Shown here one piece after another: positions 27,042-34,846 of a stretch of DNA of 64,000 nucleotides. Origin of the DNA: Motiliproteus sp. MSK22-1 (GTDB lineage Bacteria > Pseudomonadota > Gammaproteobacteria > Pseudomonadales > Balneatricaceae); NCBI RefSeq assembly GCF_001968815.1, contig NZ_MIEQ01000027.1, forward strand, positions 124,001 to 188,000. Direction: 5' to 3'. The notes beneath the pieces are model-generated. The model ran no database searches, had not been told where the DNA came from, and saw only the letters and a list, made by a program, of their open reading frames with translations. Numbering within the stretch: position 1 is the stretch's first letter; the number at the start of each line of letters is the position of its first letter. A program made the position numbers and the translations under genes.

Positions 27042-27944
27042 ATGAAACGTAACTTGCCACCGCTTAATGCGTTAAAGGCTTTTGAAGCTGCGGCCCGTTG
27101 CTTGAGTTTTTCTCGTGCTGCTCAGGAGCTGTGTGTTACTCAGGGGGCAATCAGTAAGCAGGTTCAGCAACTTGAGCATTACCTTGATCAGATCTTATTT
27201 GAAAGGCTTTCTTCGGGAATTCGTTTAACCGCGGCGGGCGAGCGATACTTTCCGGTCATCAGTCAGTCACTGGATTCCATTCAATCGGCGACTTCGCTGT
27301 TAAAACAGACTTCCAAGCACGAATCAGTGGTCTCTCTGGAGGTGACCCCATCATTCAGTTCGTTGTGGTTAATTCCCCGACTGAAAGAATTTACTGCTAA
27401 GCACCCGGATATTCATCTGGAAATCAGCACGGGTGATGGTCATGTTCATTCAAAGGATATTCATGGCGATATTGCTGTTCGTTGTCTTCCACTGGGGAGT
27501 TACGCTGATTCTCATCTCTTGCTGGCGGAGCGGCTGTGGCTGGTGGCAAGCCCCCAGCAACAAATTGAGCAGCCTCTGATGGGGATAGAAGAACTCGGCA
27601 GACAGACCCTATTACCTCATTTGACTCGTCCTCAACTCTGGCAGACATTGTTGACGGGGCAGCTTGCGACCAGGGTGCCTCCTTCATTAACTTTTGGTAC
27701 CGGCTTTGAGCACTTTTATATGACGATGGAGGCCATCTTACAGGGGGCAGGAATTGGCTTAGTGCCTGGCTTTATGGTCAGACCCAAAGTGGAGAAGGGG
27801 GCTCTGGTAAATCTATTAAATATTCGGTTTGATAGTGGCTATGGCTACTACATGATTGTTCCGGCATACAAGGCGACAATGAAAAAGAATGACAGGGTAA
27901 GAAGATGGTTGTTGGAACAGTTTAATGAAGAACGTATAGTCTGA
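27042..27944 (+). CDS. GcvA-like LysR-family regulator
   Basis: A 300-residue LysR protein. It begins KRNLPPLNALKAFEAAARCLSF, with helix-turn-helix FSRAAQELCVTQGAISKQVQQLE, the pattern of the GcvA/DsdC subgroup that controls amino-acid catabolism. A GAGGGAAG ribosome site precedes the ATG. It diverges from the aminotransferase/BKACE unit over 178 bases, the usual arrangement for a LysR gene and its target. The effector is presumably the amino-acid substrate of that pathway or a product. The downstream membrane-protein gene follows within 24 bases and may be co-transcribed. Confidence 0.88.
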   Translation: MKRNLPPLNALKAFEAAARCLSFSRAAQELCVTQGAISKQVQQLEHYLDQILFERLSSGIRLTAAGERYFPVISQSLDSIQSATSLLKQTSKHESVVSLEVTPSFSSLWLIPRLKEFTAKHPDIHLEISTGDGHVHSKDIHGDIAVRCLPLGSYADSHLLLAERLWLVASPQQQIEQPLMGIEELGRQTLLPHLTRPQLWQTLLTGQLATRVPPSLTFGTGFEHFYMTMEAILQGAGIGLVPGFMVRPKVEKGALVNLLNIRFDSGYGYYMIVPAYKATMKKNDRVRRWLLEQFNEERIV

Positions 27945-27968
27945 AGGTTTCCAGTACCAAGGATATTC

Positions 27969-28361
27969 ATGTTAACTAAAATTTTGTTGACGGCGCTGAT
28001 TATTGTCGGCTGTTATACCTATCTTCGCTATAAACGCAATCTTGAGCAGGGTGATATATCGTCACAACGATTGAAGGGTGATGACAATACTCCAACCCCT
28101 GCGATTCCCTCGACCGTTGTACGCTGGCTGGCAACAGGGCTGGTATTTTTATCGGTAGCGGGTGCCGTTGGATTTTTCATCTATGACTGGAACGACAGCC
28201 GAACTCTTTTGGAGGTAAAAGTAATTAATCCCCAGAGTGGAGAACAGATACGCTATCAGGTCTATAAGGGGGATATGGAAGAACGCAGTTTCAAAACGAT
28301 TCAGGGGCAACAGGTCCGAATAGCCAATACCGAGCGCCTTGAAGTGATGGAAAGCCGATAA
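27969..28361 (+). CDS. Small two-helix membrane protein of unknown function
   Basis: A 130-residue protein I cannot assign. It has a hydrophobic N-terminus (about 1-20), a polar stretch to about 50, a second membrane helix (about 52-72) and a soluble C-terminal beta-rich domain. That domain begins LLEVKVINPQSGEQIRYQVYKGDMEERSF and ends LEVMESR. The topology suggests a small inner-membrane protein with one extramembrane domain. It begins 24 bases after the LysR stop on the same strand, so read-through is likely. It has no recognisable catalytic residues. Confidence 0.65.
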   Translation: MLTKILLTALIIVGCYTYLRYKRNLEQGDISSQRLKGDDNTPTPAIPSTVVRWLATGLVFLSVAGAVGFFIYDWNDSRTLLEVKVINPQSGEQIRYQVYKGDMEERSFKTIQGQQVRIANTERLEVMESR

Positions 28362-28431
28362 GGTTTCCGTAATTCATCGAGGCCTTAAGTATAAACTTCT
28401 TGAGAGAAGAATTGTTTTAAAAAACGAAGGC

Positions 28432-28603
28432 ATGGAAAGCAGTCGAACTCATCGCGAATATGAGCGAAGAATCTGCCAGGTGATTAATTAATCGCTATCA
28501 ACCTGATGATCGCCCATGCTATGAAATTTATCACGAGACAGCTGATAATCATCCTGATGATAAATTTGTATTAGATCTGTGCATGGCTGTAAAACCGCTA
28601 TAG
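28432..28603 (+). pseudogene. Deleted remnant of an AraC/GyrI-type regulator gene
   Basis: The ATG at 28432 opens a 19-codon frame (MESSRTHREYERRICQVIN, stop 28489-28491) that looks like the beginning of an AraC-type DNA-binding domain. In the next frame, directly after it, comes 28484-28603, reading RPCYEIYHETADNHPDDKF then LDLCMAVKPL and a stop. That is the pattern of the C-terminus of the GyrI-like effector domain found in AraC/GyrI fusion regulators. The roughly 220 residues between are absent and the frames differ, so this is a gene collapsed by an internal deletion. Assigned from pattern memory only; not confirmed by search. Confidence 0.55.
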
Positions 28604-28613
28604 TTCTGCGCTG

Positions 28614-28643
28614 CCTTGCTGCTATTCGCAGCAAGGACTTTTT
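28614..28643 (+). terminator. Rho-independent terminator
   Basis: CCTTGCTGC and GCAGCAAGG form a perfect nine-base stem with a five-base loop, followed two bases later by five Ts (28639-28643). It terminates plus-strand transcripts and is the leftover terminator of the AraC/GyrI remnant just upstream. Confidence 0.85.
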
Positions 28644-28709
28644 CTGAATACCAATTGCTTCTAAATATGTTTTTATGTTCTCAGAGGCTTATCAGTCGTT
28701 AGGTATGAG

Positions 28710-28940
28710 TTACGGGCTCAATTGGATACGAAATGTTTCATCCCCAAATTTGATAATGTCACCTGATACTATCTTTTTTCGTTTTCTGGTTTCGATGCTG
28801 CCGTTTACCGCTACCAAACCTTCGGCAATAGCTGATTTGGCTTCAGCACCACTGGCGACTAATCCTTCGAATTTTAGAATTTTGTATAGCTCAACGGGCT
28901 CTTTGGATATTTCTACATCTCTCATGTACGCAGGACTCAT
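28710..28940 (-). CDS. S4-domain RNA-binding protein (YbcJ-like)
   Basis: A 76-residue single S4 domain: ELYKILKFEGLVASGAEAKSAI, then GLVAVNGSIETRKRKKI and GDIIKFG. This is the YbcJ/RlbA-like group of small RNA-binding proteins, thought to bind structured rRNA or stalled ribosomes; the exact role is open. The real start may be the ATG at 28925, which trims five residues and leaves the family-typical MRDVEISKEPVEL. It sits alone between the AraC-type remnant and a GFA-family gene. Confidence 0.85.
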   Translation of the reverse strand: MSPAYMRDVEISKEPVELYKILKFEGLVASGAEAKSAIAEGLVAVNGSIETRKRKKIVSGDIIKFGDETFRIQLSP

Positions 28941-28979
28941 TCAAATTGTTTGTTTACAGGTTTCCTATGGTTAGCGGAC

Positions 28980-29399
28980 TTATTGGGGTTGCTTGGGTGG
29001 CCCCTCCTCATATTGAGGTATTCCGTCGGGGATTGTTTCCCAGCTTGCTTTTGAGCCTACGTATATATGCATACCAAGCTCAATGTCAGGGTTGCCGTTC
29101 ACGCAGCCAAGAGTGATTCCATGAACAATGCCCTTGTGGATTCCACAGAGTGTAGATCCGCATATTTTGCAGAACTGAAGTCCAAATCCATCTTTCCCCA
29201 CATAGGAAGTCAGCAGATGTTCTCCCGATAACCAGGTAAATTCATTTGGATTCACCAGTGCATAGGCTGAAGCTTGAGAGCTAAATGCTTTTCTGCACCT
29301 TGAGCAGTGGCAGGAGCGAGGATCTTGAAGTGATCCTGCTATCTGATAGGTTATGTTACCGCAAAAACATTCGCCTGTGATTGGCTCGGATTTGTTCAT
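28980..29399 (-). CDS. GFA-family zinc-binding protein
   Basis: From the ATG at 29399 a 139-residue protein of the GFA (CENP-V/Mss4-like) family: GECFCGNITYQIAG, SCHCSRCRKAFSSQASA and QFCKICGSTL. The paired Cys-x-Cys, Cys-x-Cys-x-x-Cys and Cys-x-x-Cys positions bind zinc. Family members include glutathione-dependent formaldehyde-activating enzyme, but most are uncharacterised and this one is likely not Gfa itself. A second GFA gene lies at 34215-34637, so the window holds two paralogues. The PP-loop gene upstream is 24 bases away in the same direction, which suggests one transcript. Confidence 0.83.
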   Translation of the reverse strand: MNKSEPITGECFCGNITYQIAGSLQDPRSCHCSRCRKAFSSQASAYALVNPNEFTWLSGEHLLTSYVGKDGFGLQFCKICGSTLCGIHKGIVHGITLGCVNGNPDIELGMHIYVGSKASWETIPDGIPQYEEGPPKQPQ

Positions 29400-29423
29400 A
29401 AATAATCTCAAAAGATTAATAAG

Positions 29424-30548
29424 CTATCGATTTTTTATCTGCTTGATCGCGGTAAATACGGATTTCAGCTTACCCAAAAACAGCTGTTTATCCAGAGCGA
29501 CAATACCACGCTTCAGTCTTTCCCGAAGATCGATTAAACGGAGAAAGTTATATATTTCCCTGTTATCGGCAGCTTTGGCTGCACGTAATAGATTTTTAAA
29601 AATGTATGCTTCGCCCTCGTCACTGATTCTCCAATCCTTCAAATCGGAAAGGTTCTGTAATCTGGGGAGTGAAGGGCATGTGATGTCAAAGATTCGTAAA
29701 ATCAGCATTGTCCGCAGACATTTCTCGCAATGGCCGCAGTTATACCCATTATCCTGCCAGCAGACTCGCAGCAGTGCCATCGCCTCTGGTTGAGTAGCAA
29801 GGTACTGAATTTTTTCATGACGGATAAGACCACCATCGTAGTAGATTTGAGTGGCTTCGCTGGAGAACAAATGATCAGCAACTGGCGTACTTCCATCAGG
29901 GTACAAATTCACAAATGGTTGACTGGCAGGTATCAGGGTATGTCTGAAACCTAATAGCAAAGCAATACTGCCCAAACCGGCACCGCAAAAATGATGGCTC
30001 CAGGAATACCCGCAGTGATGCGCGAAATAGCGGATATTTGTGGTCACTTCCACTAATTGTGCGCCATGCTGATTAGCAAATACCTGATTCCGCTTTGAAA
30101 CTTCTTCTCGTAAGTTGTGATTGTCCAGTTGAATATCCACCCCATGCAGGAATATCAGGTAATCGATTTCCTTTTGGTGAGTGTAGAATGAGTAAAGGCT
30201 GTCAACACCACCTGAAAAAAATGATGCATAGCTTTGATGTTGTACAGGGCTGGGAGCAATGGTTGCTTCGATGTTGATTTTCTGTAATTTTGGCCACCAT
30301 GCCTGATAGATGTCCTGTAATTGTTTGATTCCCTGAAACAAGGTGTAAGACAGCTTGATAGCTGGATCAACAACGATATTTTCACCCCTTTTCATTGCCG
30401 GGAGTAGGGCGGCTGCTACAAAGGGATCAGCCACGTCAGCACGGCCAAAGGGACGAGGTACCTGAAACCAAAGCTCAAAATCATCAATAGAGGCACTGAT
30501 CGTTGTTGTTTCATCTTGGGTTTCTGTTTGAATGCTGGATATATGCAT
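29424..30548 (-). CDS. PP-loop (SGGVDS) ATPase-like protein with C-x2-C-x2-C
   Basis: A 374-residue protein with a PP-loop ATP-pyrophosphatase motif SGGVDS at 112-117, preceded by a 110-residue N-terminal domain. Further conserved-looking stretches are LIFLHGVDIQLD, LIPASQPF, LFSSEAT and a cysteine cluster NCGHCEKC (Cys271, 274 and 277). PP-loop enzymes adenylate a carboxylate or carbonyl, as QueC and asparagine synthetase do; the cysteines could bind zinc. It is not QueC by length or motif. The ATG shares one base with the methyltransferase stop (TGATG), so adenylation and methylation probably act on one substrate, which is unknown. Confidence 0.78.
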   Translation of the reverse strand: MHISSIQTETQDETTTISASIDDFELWFQVPRPFGRADVADPFVAAALLPAMKRGENIVVDPAIKLSYTLFQGIKQLQDIYQAWWPKLQKINIEATIAPSPVQHQSYASFFSGGVDSLYSFYTHQKEIDYLIFLHGVDIQLDNHNLREEVSKRNQVFANQHGAQLVEVTTNIRYFAHHCGYSWSHHFCGAGLGSIALLLGFRHTLIPASQPFVNLYPDGSTPVADHLFSSEATQIYYDGGLIRHEKIQYLATQPEAMALLRVCWQDNGYNCGHCEKCLRTMLILRIFDITCPSLPRLQNLSDLKDWRISDEGEAYIFKNLLRAAKAADNREIYNFLRLIDLRERLKRGIVALDKQLFLGKLKSVFTAIKQIKNR

Positions 30549-31306
30549 CAATTAGCTACTATTTTTTTAGCGGTTAAAAATTGCAAAGACCAGTTCATCT
30601 CGACGGTTGAATGTTGCTCTTGAAAACCCAGATACTGCGAAATACCTTCTACAACCACATCATTGTTAGCCTGATCCAAGCCAAACATGAGTCGGCAGTA
30701 GGTAGCCATTGCTTCAACCGATGGAAAACGCCAATAATAACTTATCTGTTTATTGCTGGTTATACTGAATCCGCCATCCTCCAGCAATTGTAAATCCCGT
30801 TCGTTTAGAAAAATCCCTTCGTGCCCCATGCTGTTGTGCTGGTTTACAAATTGGTTGAGAAATAAGGCGGTTGCAGTGTTCGTCTTTACATCAGCGATGA
30901 CTGCGGTTCCTGCGGGTTTTAACAATCGGTGCAGTTCCCGATAGACTTGCCCGCGGTCCTCAATATGGTGTAAACCGGCTAAAGAAAAGATGATGTCGAA
31001 CGCTGTGTCTGGCAAATCAATATTGTCTAACTCACTTAATATCCGCTTATTTCCTTGGATATCCGGGCATTGTTCAAAAAAGTAATGGGCGGTTTCGATC
31101 GCTGTATAAGATACGTCATAAGAGCGTAGGTAATTGGCGAGATAGCCACCGCCTGCGGGGACATCACAAATTCTATCCTGACGGTGTATCGGCGTTTGGT
31201 TGATCAGAGCATTGAATTCCTGGTTGCGAGCCTCTGGCCAGGTGTTCATGGCCTCATGATAGGAATGGGCGCGTTGGCGGAATATTTCACTGTAACTCTT
31301 GAACAT
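30548..31306 (-). CDS. Class I SAM-dependent methyltransferase
   Basis: A 252-residue protein with a Rossmann-like methyltransferase core: ICDVPAGGGYLANYL is motif I, TAIETA follows, and FDIIFSLAGLHHIEDRGQVYREL is the motif-IV/post region typical of the UbiE/Methyltransf_11 group. The final third is family-variable and probably holds the substrate site. It is the first gene of a two-gene unit with the SGGVDS protein (stop and start share one base). The target may be a small metabolite or an RNA base; nothing here decides it. Confidence 0.87.
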   Translation of the reverse strand: MFKSYSEIFRQRAHSYHEAMNTWPEARNQEFNALINQTPIHRQDRICDVPAGGGYLANYLRSYDVSYTAIETAHYFFEQCPDIQGNKRILSELDNIDLPDTAFDIIFSLAGLHHIEDRGQVYRELHRLLKPAGTAVIADVKTNTATALFLNQFVNQHNSMGHEGIFLNERDLQLLEDGGFSITSNKQISYYWRFPSVEAMATYCRLMFGLDQANNDVVVEGISQYLGFQEQHSTVEMNWSLQFLTAKKIVAN

Positions 31307-31575
31307 GAGAGATCCACTTTGTGCTGGTGTATTTAAGAGTCCTTTGGGTACCGTTTCGAAATATCAGGTTGTCTCAACAAAAAAATCAGGACGCGGACAG
31401 CCACTGTAAAGAGCAGGGTTGGTTAAATTTTCTGACAGCCAAGTTTTAATTTAGTCAGACTCTGGGCATACTGCCACCCTAACGCTCTTTCACTCTAAAC
31501 CTACTCCACTCATTCTGGTCTCTTTGTTCATCAAGAGATAAACTTCTTCTTTAGCTTAAGTCTCAGTGTGTTTTT

Positions 31576-31989
31576 ATGTTGATCTTATCGAACCATGTTT
31601 CTGTTCCTGATGAAGAGATTGATCTTTCTGCAATCCGTGCTCAGGGAGCTGGCGGCCAGAATGTCAATAAGGTTTCATCTGCAGTCCATTTACGTTTTGA
31701 TATCAAAAGTTCCTCTTTACCCGCGTTTTACAAAGAACGGTTGTTAGCCTTGAAGGATCAGCGCATCAATAAAGAAGGCGTAATTATTATCAAAGCGCAG
31801 CAATTCCGAACCCAGGAGAAAAACCGGGAAGACGCCCTGAACCGGTTGCGTGAACTGATTCTGGCGGCTACGGTGGTGCAGAAAGCACGCAGAGCCACAA
31901 AGCCAACCCGGGGGTCTCAAAAAAGGCGTATGGACAGTAAAACCAAGCGTGGTCAGACCAAGTCACTGCGTGGACGGGTGACCGATTAA
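31576..31989 (+). CDS. arfB: ArfB (YaeJ) ribosome-rescue release factor
   Basis: A 137-residue peptidyl-tRNA hydrolase of the class-I release-factor type. The catalytic GGQ is at 26-28 (RAQGAGGQNVNKVSSAVHLRFD), and there is a basic C-terminal tail (RRATKPTRGSQKRR, then TKRGQTKSLRGR). ArfB enters the A site of ribosomes stalled on non-stop mRNA, places its tail in the mRNA channel and releases the peptide. Length and tail are typical and nothing is missing. It is monocistronic, with a repeat-rich 230-base gap after it. Confidence 0.95.
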   Translation: MLILSNHVSVPDEEIDLSAIRAQGAGGQNVNKVSSAVHLRFDIKSSSLPAFYKERLLALKDQRINKEGVIIIKAQQFRTQEKNREDALNRLRELILAATVVQKARRATKPTRGSQKRRMDSKTKRGQTKSLRGRVTD

Positions 31990-32044
31990 AGTATTGGGCT
32001 TAGCCCACCTTTGGGAGCTGATGACCGGCTTTGCTGGCAATCGC

Positions 32045-32120
32045 TTTTTGCTCTGGTGTTTTTTGCTCTAGTTGTTGCTTGCCCTGGTTGTTTTTAGTTT
32101 GGTTATTTTTAGGTTGAAGA
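32045..32120. repeat. Imperfect 15-bp tandem repeats
   Basis: Five degenerate units of about 15 bases, each T-rich followed by GCTCTGGT or a variant, starting near 32045, 32060, 32075, 32091 and 32106. On the minus strand this reads as a short glutamine- and asparagine-rich frame, but there is no start codon. It lies in the gap between arfB and the LacI fragment. Confidence 0.5.
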
Positions 32121-32222
32121 GTTAAGAGGCTTTTTAAGCTATACAGTTAAGTTTGTCTTCACTTTATCGTTCACTGGATTCGTAGCCAGCAGGTAGATTT
32201 ACTTTTCCACAGCTGAGATGCA

Positions 32223-32447
32223 ATGAATAAACATAATGCCACTTCTGCCGATGTCGCTATTCTAGCGGGCGTATCGCAATCTACCGTATCCCGGAGTTTT
32301 GATCCGAGTAGCCGGATTTCCGAAAAAACGCGACAGCGGGTTTTTGAAGCGGCTAAAGAGCTTGGATACCAGGTCAATAAAGCCGCTCAGACAATGATTA
32401 AGAAACGCAGTGATCTGGTTGCTGGACTGACTGATCCATTCCGTTGA
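32223..32447 (+). pseudogene. Truncated LacI-family regulator (DNA-binding domain only)
   Basis: The 74-residue frame is a good LacI-type helix-turn-helix and hinge (ATSADVAILAGVSQSTVSRS, then ISEKTRQRVFEAAKELGY) followed by KKRSDLVAGLTDPF, exactly where the sugar-binding domain normally begins. A stop follows there. The usual protein is about 330 residues; here about 260 are absent and nothing like them is seen in the 165 bases before the next gene. Most likely a decayed gene. It could still make a short DNA-binding peptide, since the HTH is intact. Confidence 0.75.
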
Positions 32448-32612
32448 ATAAGTCGATTCTGTTCTCTGTGGGCTCTAGAGCGGTCAGATATTCGGAATGC
32501 AGAGATGCAAGGGGGCGGCTCTGGTTTATTAGACTGAAGACTGTTGTTAGAATTCTGATACAGTAATCTAACCGTTTTCGCCTTCTATCACTGGTCAGTA
32601 GGTTTTGTATTT

Positions 32613-32969
32613 ATGGCACGAAATAAAACATCAGGCGTTGTCTACTCCACGGAATTTGGTCGTATGTGTCCTGGTTGCAGTCAACCGGTGGATGAATGCA
32701 TCTGCAGTAATGCATCAGCACCCGGTGGAGATGGAAAGGTTCGTGTCAGTCGGGAAACTAAGGGCCGTAAAGGTAAAGGAGTTACACTCATTACAGGGTT
32801 GCCCTTAGATGCGGCCGAAATGAAAACCCTGGCGAAACAGTTAAAACAGCGCTGTGGTACCGGAGGTGCAGTTAAAGACGGGGTTATTGAGATTCAAGGA
32901 GAGCAACGGGATATTCTAGTGGAAGAGCTTAATAAACGAGGTTTCCAGGCCAAGAAGTCGGGAGGCTGA
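32613..32969 (+). CDS. yciH: YciH/SUI1-family translation factor
   Basis: A 118-residue protein with an N-terminal cysteine-rich element (CPGCSQPVDECIC) and a C-terminal SUI1/eIF1 fold (GKGVTLITGLPLD, QRCGTGGAVKDGVIEIQGEQRD). YciH is a bacterial eIF1 relative proposed to influence start-site selection or translation under stress. The TGGAVKDG loop is the family signature. Length is normal. It is a single gene followed by a periplasmic protease gene on the same strand 45 bases later; a shared transcript is possible. Confidence 0.9.
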   Translation: MARNKTSGVVYSTEFGRMCPGCSQPVDECICSNASAPGGDGKVRVSRETKGRKGKGVTLITGLPLDAAEMKTLAKQLKQRCGTGGAVKDGVIEIQGEQRDILVEELNKRGFQAKKSGG

Positions 32970-33014
32970 TTCCGGTTTGAGTCTAAAACATAGAGTGTAG
33001 AGAATACCAGTACA

Positions 33015-34181
33015 ATGGGATGTTTAGGCCCGAAAGGTACCCAAAGGATGCTAAGCCCAGTTACCAGAGTGGTTTTTTTTGCCTCGTTGCTGTTTGTTGA
33101 TGCTATTGCCTATGGTGAGATATACAAGTACAAGGACGAAGGTGGAAACTGGCATTTCAGTGACAAACCGATAACAGCGGAACAAAAGCTCAACTCTCAA
33201 AAAAAACATCAAGGGACGCAGGAGCCGGGCAACTTACCAGCAGTTGAGTCGGAGAGGGCTCTTTCTGTTACACAACAGAATAACCTTGCGCAGCAACTGG
33301 AACAGAAATTTAATCCAAATACTCCTATCGAAAGAGTTACCTTAGCAGTGGTCTCTATAGAAACGCCACTGGGTACCGGATCGGGTTTCTTTATTTCTGA
33401 TAGTGGCTATTTGTTGACCAATAAACACGTGGTCAGGCCAGCAAAGAGCAGCCATTGGAAAAAATCTCAAAAACAGCTTGAAGCTTTTGATGCCAGATTA
33501 AAGAAAAACCAGAAGTGGTTGGACAAGGAGGGGCCGCGATTAAAAAAGATGGCTTCAGAGTTAAAGTCCTATAAACAGCGAATTGAGCAGAGAAGCGGAA
33601 GTGCCTTAAAGGCTGCCGCTGATTCTGATTATCGGGTGCTGCTGAACAGATATGAGAACTGGAAAGACAATTACGATAAGGTTCTTAACGAATATAAAAT
33701 CGCCAAGCAAAAATATGATCGAGAAAGTTCCAAATTCAGACTAAGAAGCAGTGCTTCCAATATATCTCGTAATTTTAAAGTAATTTTGAAAGACGACACA
33801 GTGGTACATGCTGAGCTGGTGTCTTTGAGTGCGGATCTGGATTTGGCGTTGTTAAGAGTTCTTGGCTATAAGACGCCTTTTTTGAGCGAATATCGAGGAC
33901 GGCCTTCCCAGGGGGATACGGTATACGCTATTGGAAGCCCTCTGGGGCGTCGGGATTATGTTACCTCTGGAATCATTACCCGTGTCCAAAGAGATGCGAT
34001 TATTACTGATACTCAGATTTTGCCAGGCAACAGTGGTGGTCCTCTTGTGACAGAAAAGGGTGAAGTCTTAGGTATAAATACTCAAAAGCTTTCTTATCGG
34101 GAAGTTGGTACCGAAGGGTTTGGTATATCGATTCCGTTGGCTAAAGCAAAGAAGGCTTTTCAATCAGAACTGGAGCGCTAA
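33015..34181 (+). CDS. Secreted DUF4124-trypsin-like serine protease with coiled-coil insertion
   Basis: This 388-residue protein has a signal-like segment (about 12-35), a DUF4124 strand motif (EIYKYKDEGGNWHFSDKP) and a trypsin-like S1C domain. The triad is His138 (TNKHVV), Asp276 (DLDLALL) and Ser340 (GNSGGPL). His and Asp are 138 residues apart, far more than in DegP-like proteases. The extra part (about 145-250) is charged and helical (KKSQKQLEAFDARLKKNQK and similar), probably a coiled coil on the protease surface. There is no PDZ domain. Location is probably periplasmic. The start may instead be the ATG at 33048, which leaves a compact signal peptide. Confidence 0.85.
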   Translation: MGCLGPKGTQRMLSPVTRVVFFASLLFVDAIAYGEIYKYKDEGGNWHFSDKPITAEQKLNSQKKHQGTQEPGNLPAVESERALSVTQQNNLAQQLEQKFNPNTPIERVTLAVVSIETPLGTGSGFFISDSGYLLTNKHVVRPAKSSHWKKSQKQLEAFDARLKKNQKWLDKEGPRLKKMASELKSYKQRIEQRSGSALKAAADSDYRVLLNRYENWKDNYDKVLNEYKIAKQKYDRESSKFRLRSSASNISRNFKVILKDDTVVHAELVSLSADLDLALLRVLGYKTPFLSEYRGRPSQGDTVYAIGSPLGRRDYVTSGIITRVQRDAIITDTQILPGNSGGPLVTEKGEVLGINTQKLSYREVGTEGFGISIPLAKAKKAFQSELER

Positions 34182-34214
34182 CAGCTCTGGCTGAGCGATA
34201 GGGGGCGTTAAATA

Positions 34215-34637
34215 ATGGGAAATGAAAGTATCTTGGGTAGCTGCCTTTGTGGCGAGGTTAAGTACCAGATAAACGGACCGTTTTCTGTCTTCCAGTATTG
34301 CCATTGTTCACGCTGTCGCAAGTTTACCGGTAGTGCTCATGCCAGCAACATCTTTGTCCCGCCCGAGCAGTTTCTGTGGTTACAGGGGGAATCCCAGGTC
34401 GGTCGCTTTGAGCCGGCAGATACTCGTCATTTTGCTACCGCATTTTGCCAACGCTGCGGTTCTTCACTGCCCTGGATGAATAAAAGTCACACTCTTTATA
34501 TTGTACCGGCAGGGACCTTAGACAGTGACCCAGGAATACGGCCGTCTCAGAATATTTTTTGGGACTCCAAAGCTGCCTGGGCTATAGAAACCTGTGATCT
34601 TGTGAAGTTTGATCAATTACCCGGTCGACATCAGTAA
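34215..34637 (+). CDS. GFA-family zinc-binding protein (second copy)
   Basis: A 140-residue GFA/Mss4-like protein: LGSCLCGEVKYQINGPF, YCHCSRCRKFTGSAHASN and AFCQRCGSSLPW give the full set of zinc-ligand cysteines. Compared with the copy at 28980-29399, the C-terminal half differs (WMNKSHTLYIVPAGTLDSDPG), so substrates are likely to differ. No enzymatic activity can be assigned from sequence. It follows the protease gene by 33 bases on the same strand and may be co-transcribed. The gap after it (34638-34846) holds only weak hairpins. Confidence 0.83.
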   Translation: MGNESILGSCLCGEVKYQINGPFSVFQYCHCSRCRKFTGSAHASNIFVPPEQFLWLQGESQVGRFEPADTRHFATAFCQRCGSSLPWMNKSHTLYIVPAGTLDSDPGIRPSQNIFWDSKAAWAIETCDLVKFDQLPGRHQ

Positions 34638-34846
34638 CCAACGAACCTCTCCTTCAGACCTTCTGAGGGGCAGGAGACCGAATGGATTATTGAATGTCGA
34701 GCCTAAACGCATTCACCGACACTACAGGTTAATCCCCTATGGGATGGCCCTTCATTAGTGTCTTAAGATGCACTTTCAGGATGCTGTACTACGCTTATAT
34801 GGGACGGTATAAGGCCATAATAAGTAAAAGTAGCCTGTAGGTATTG

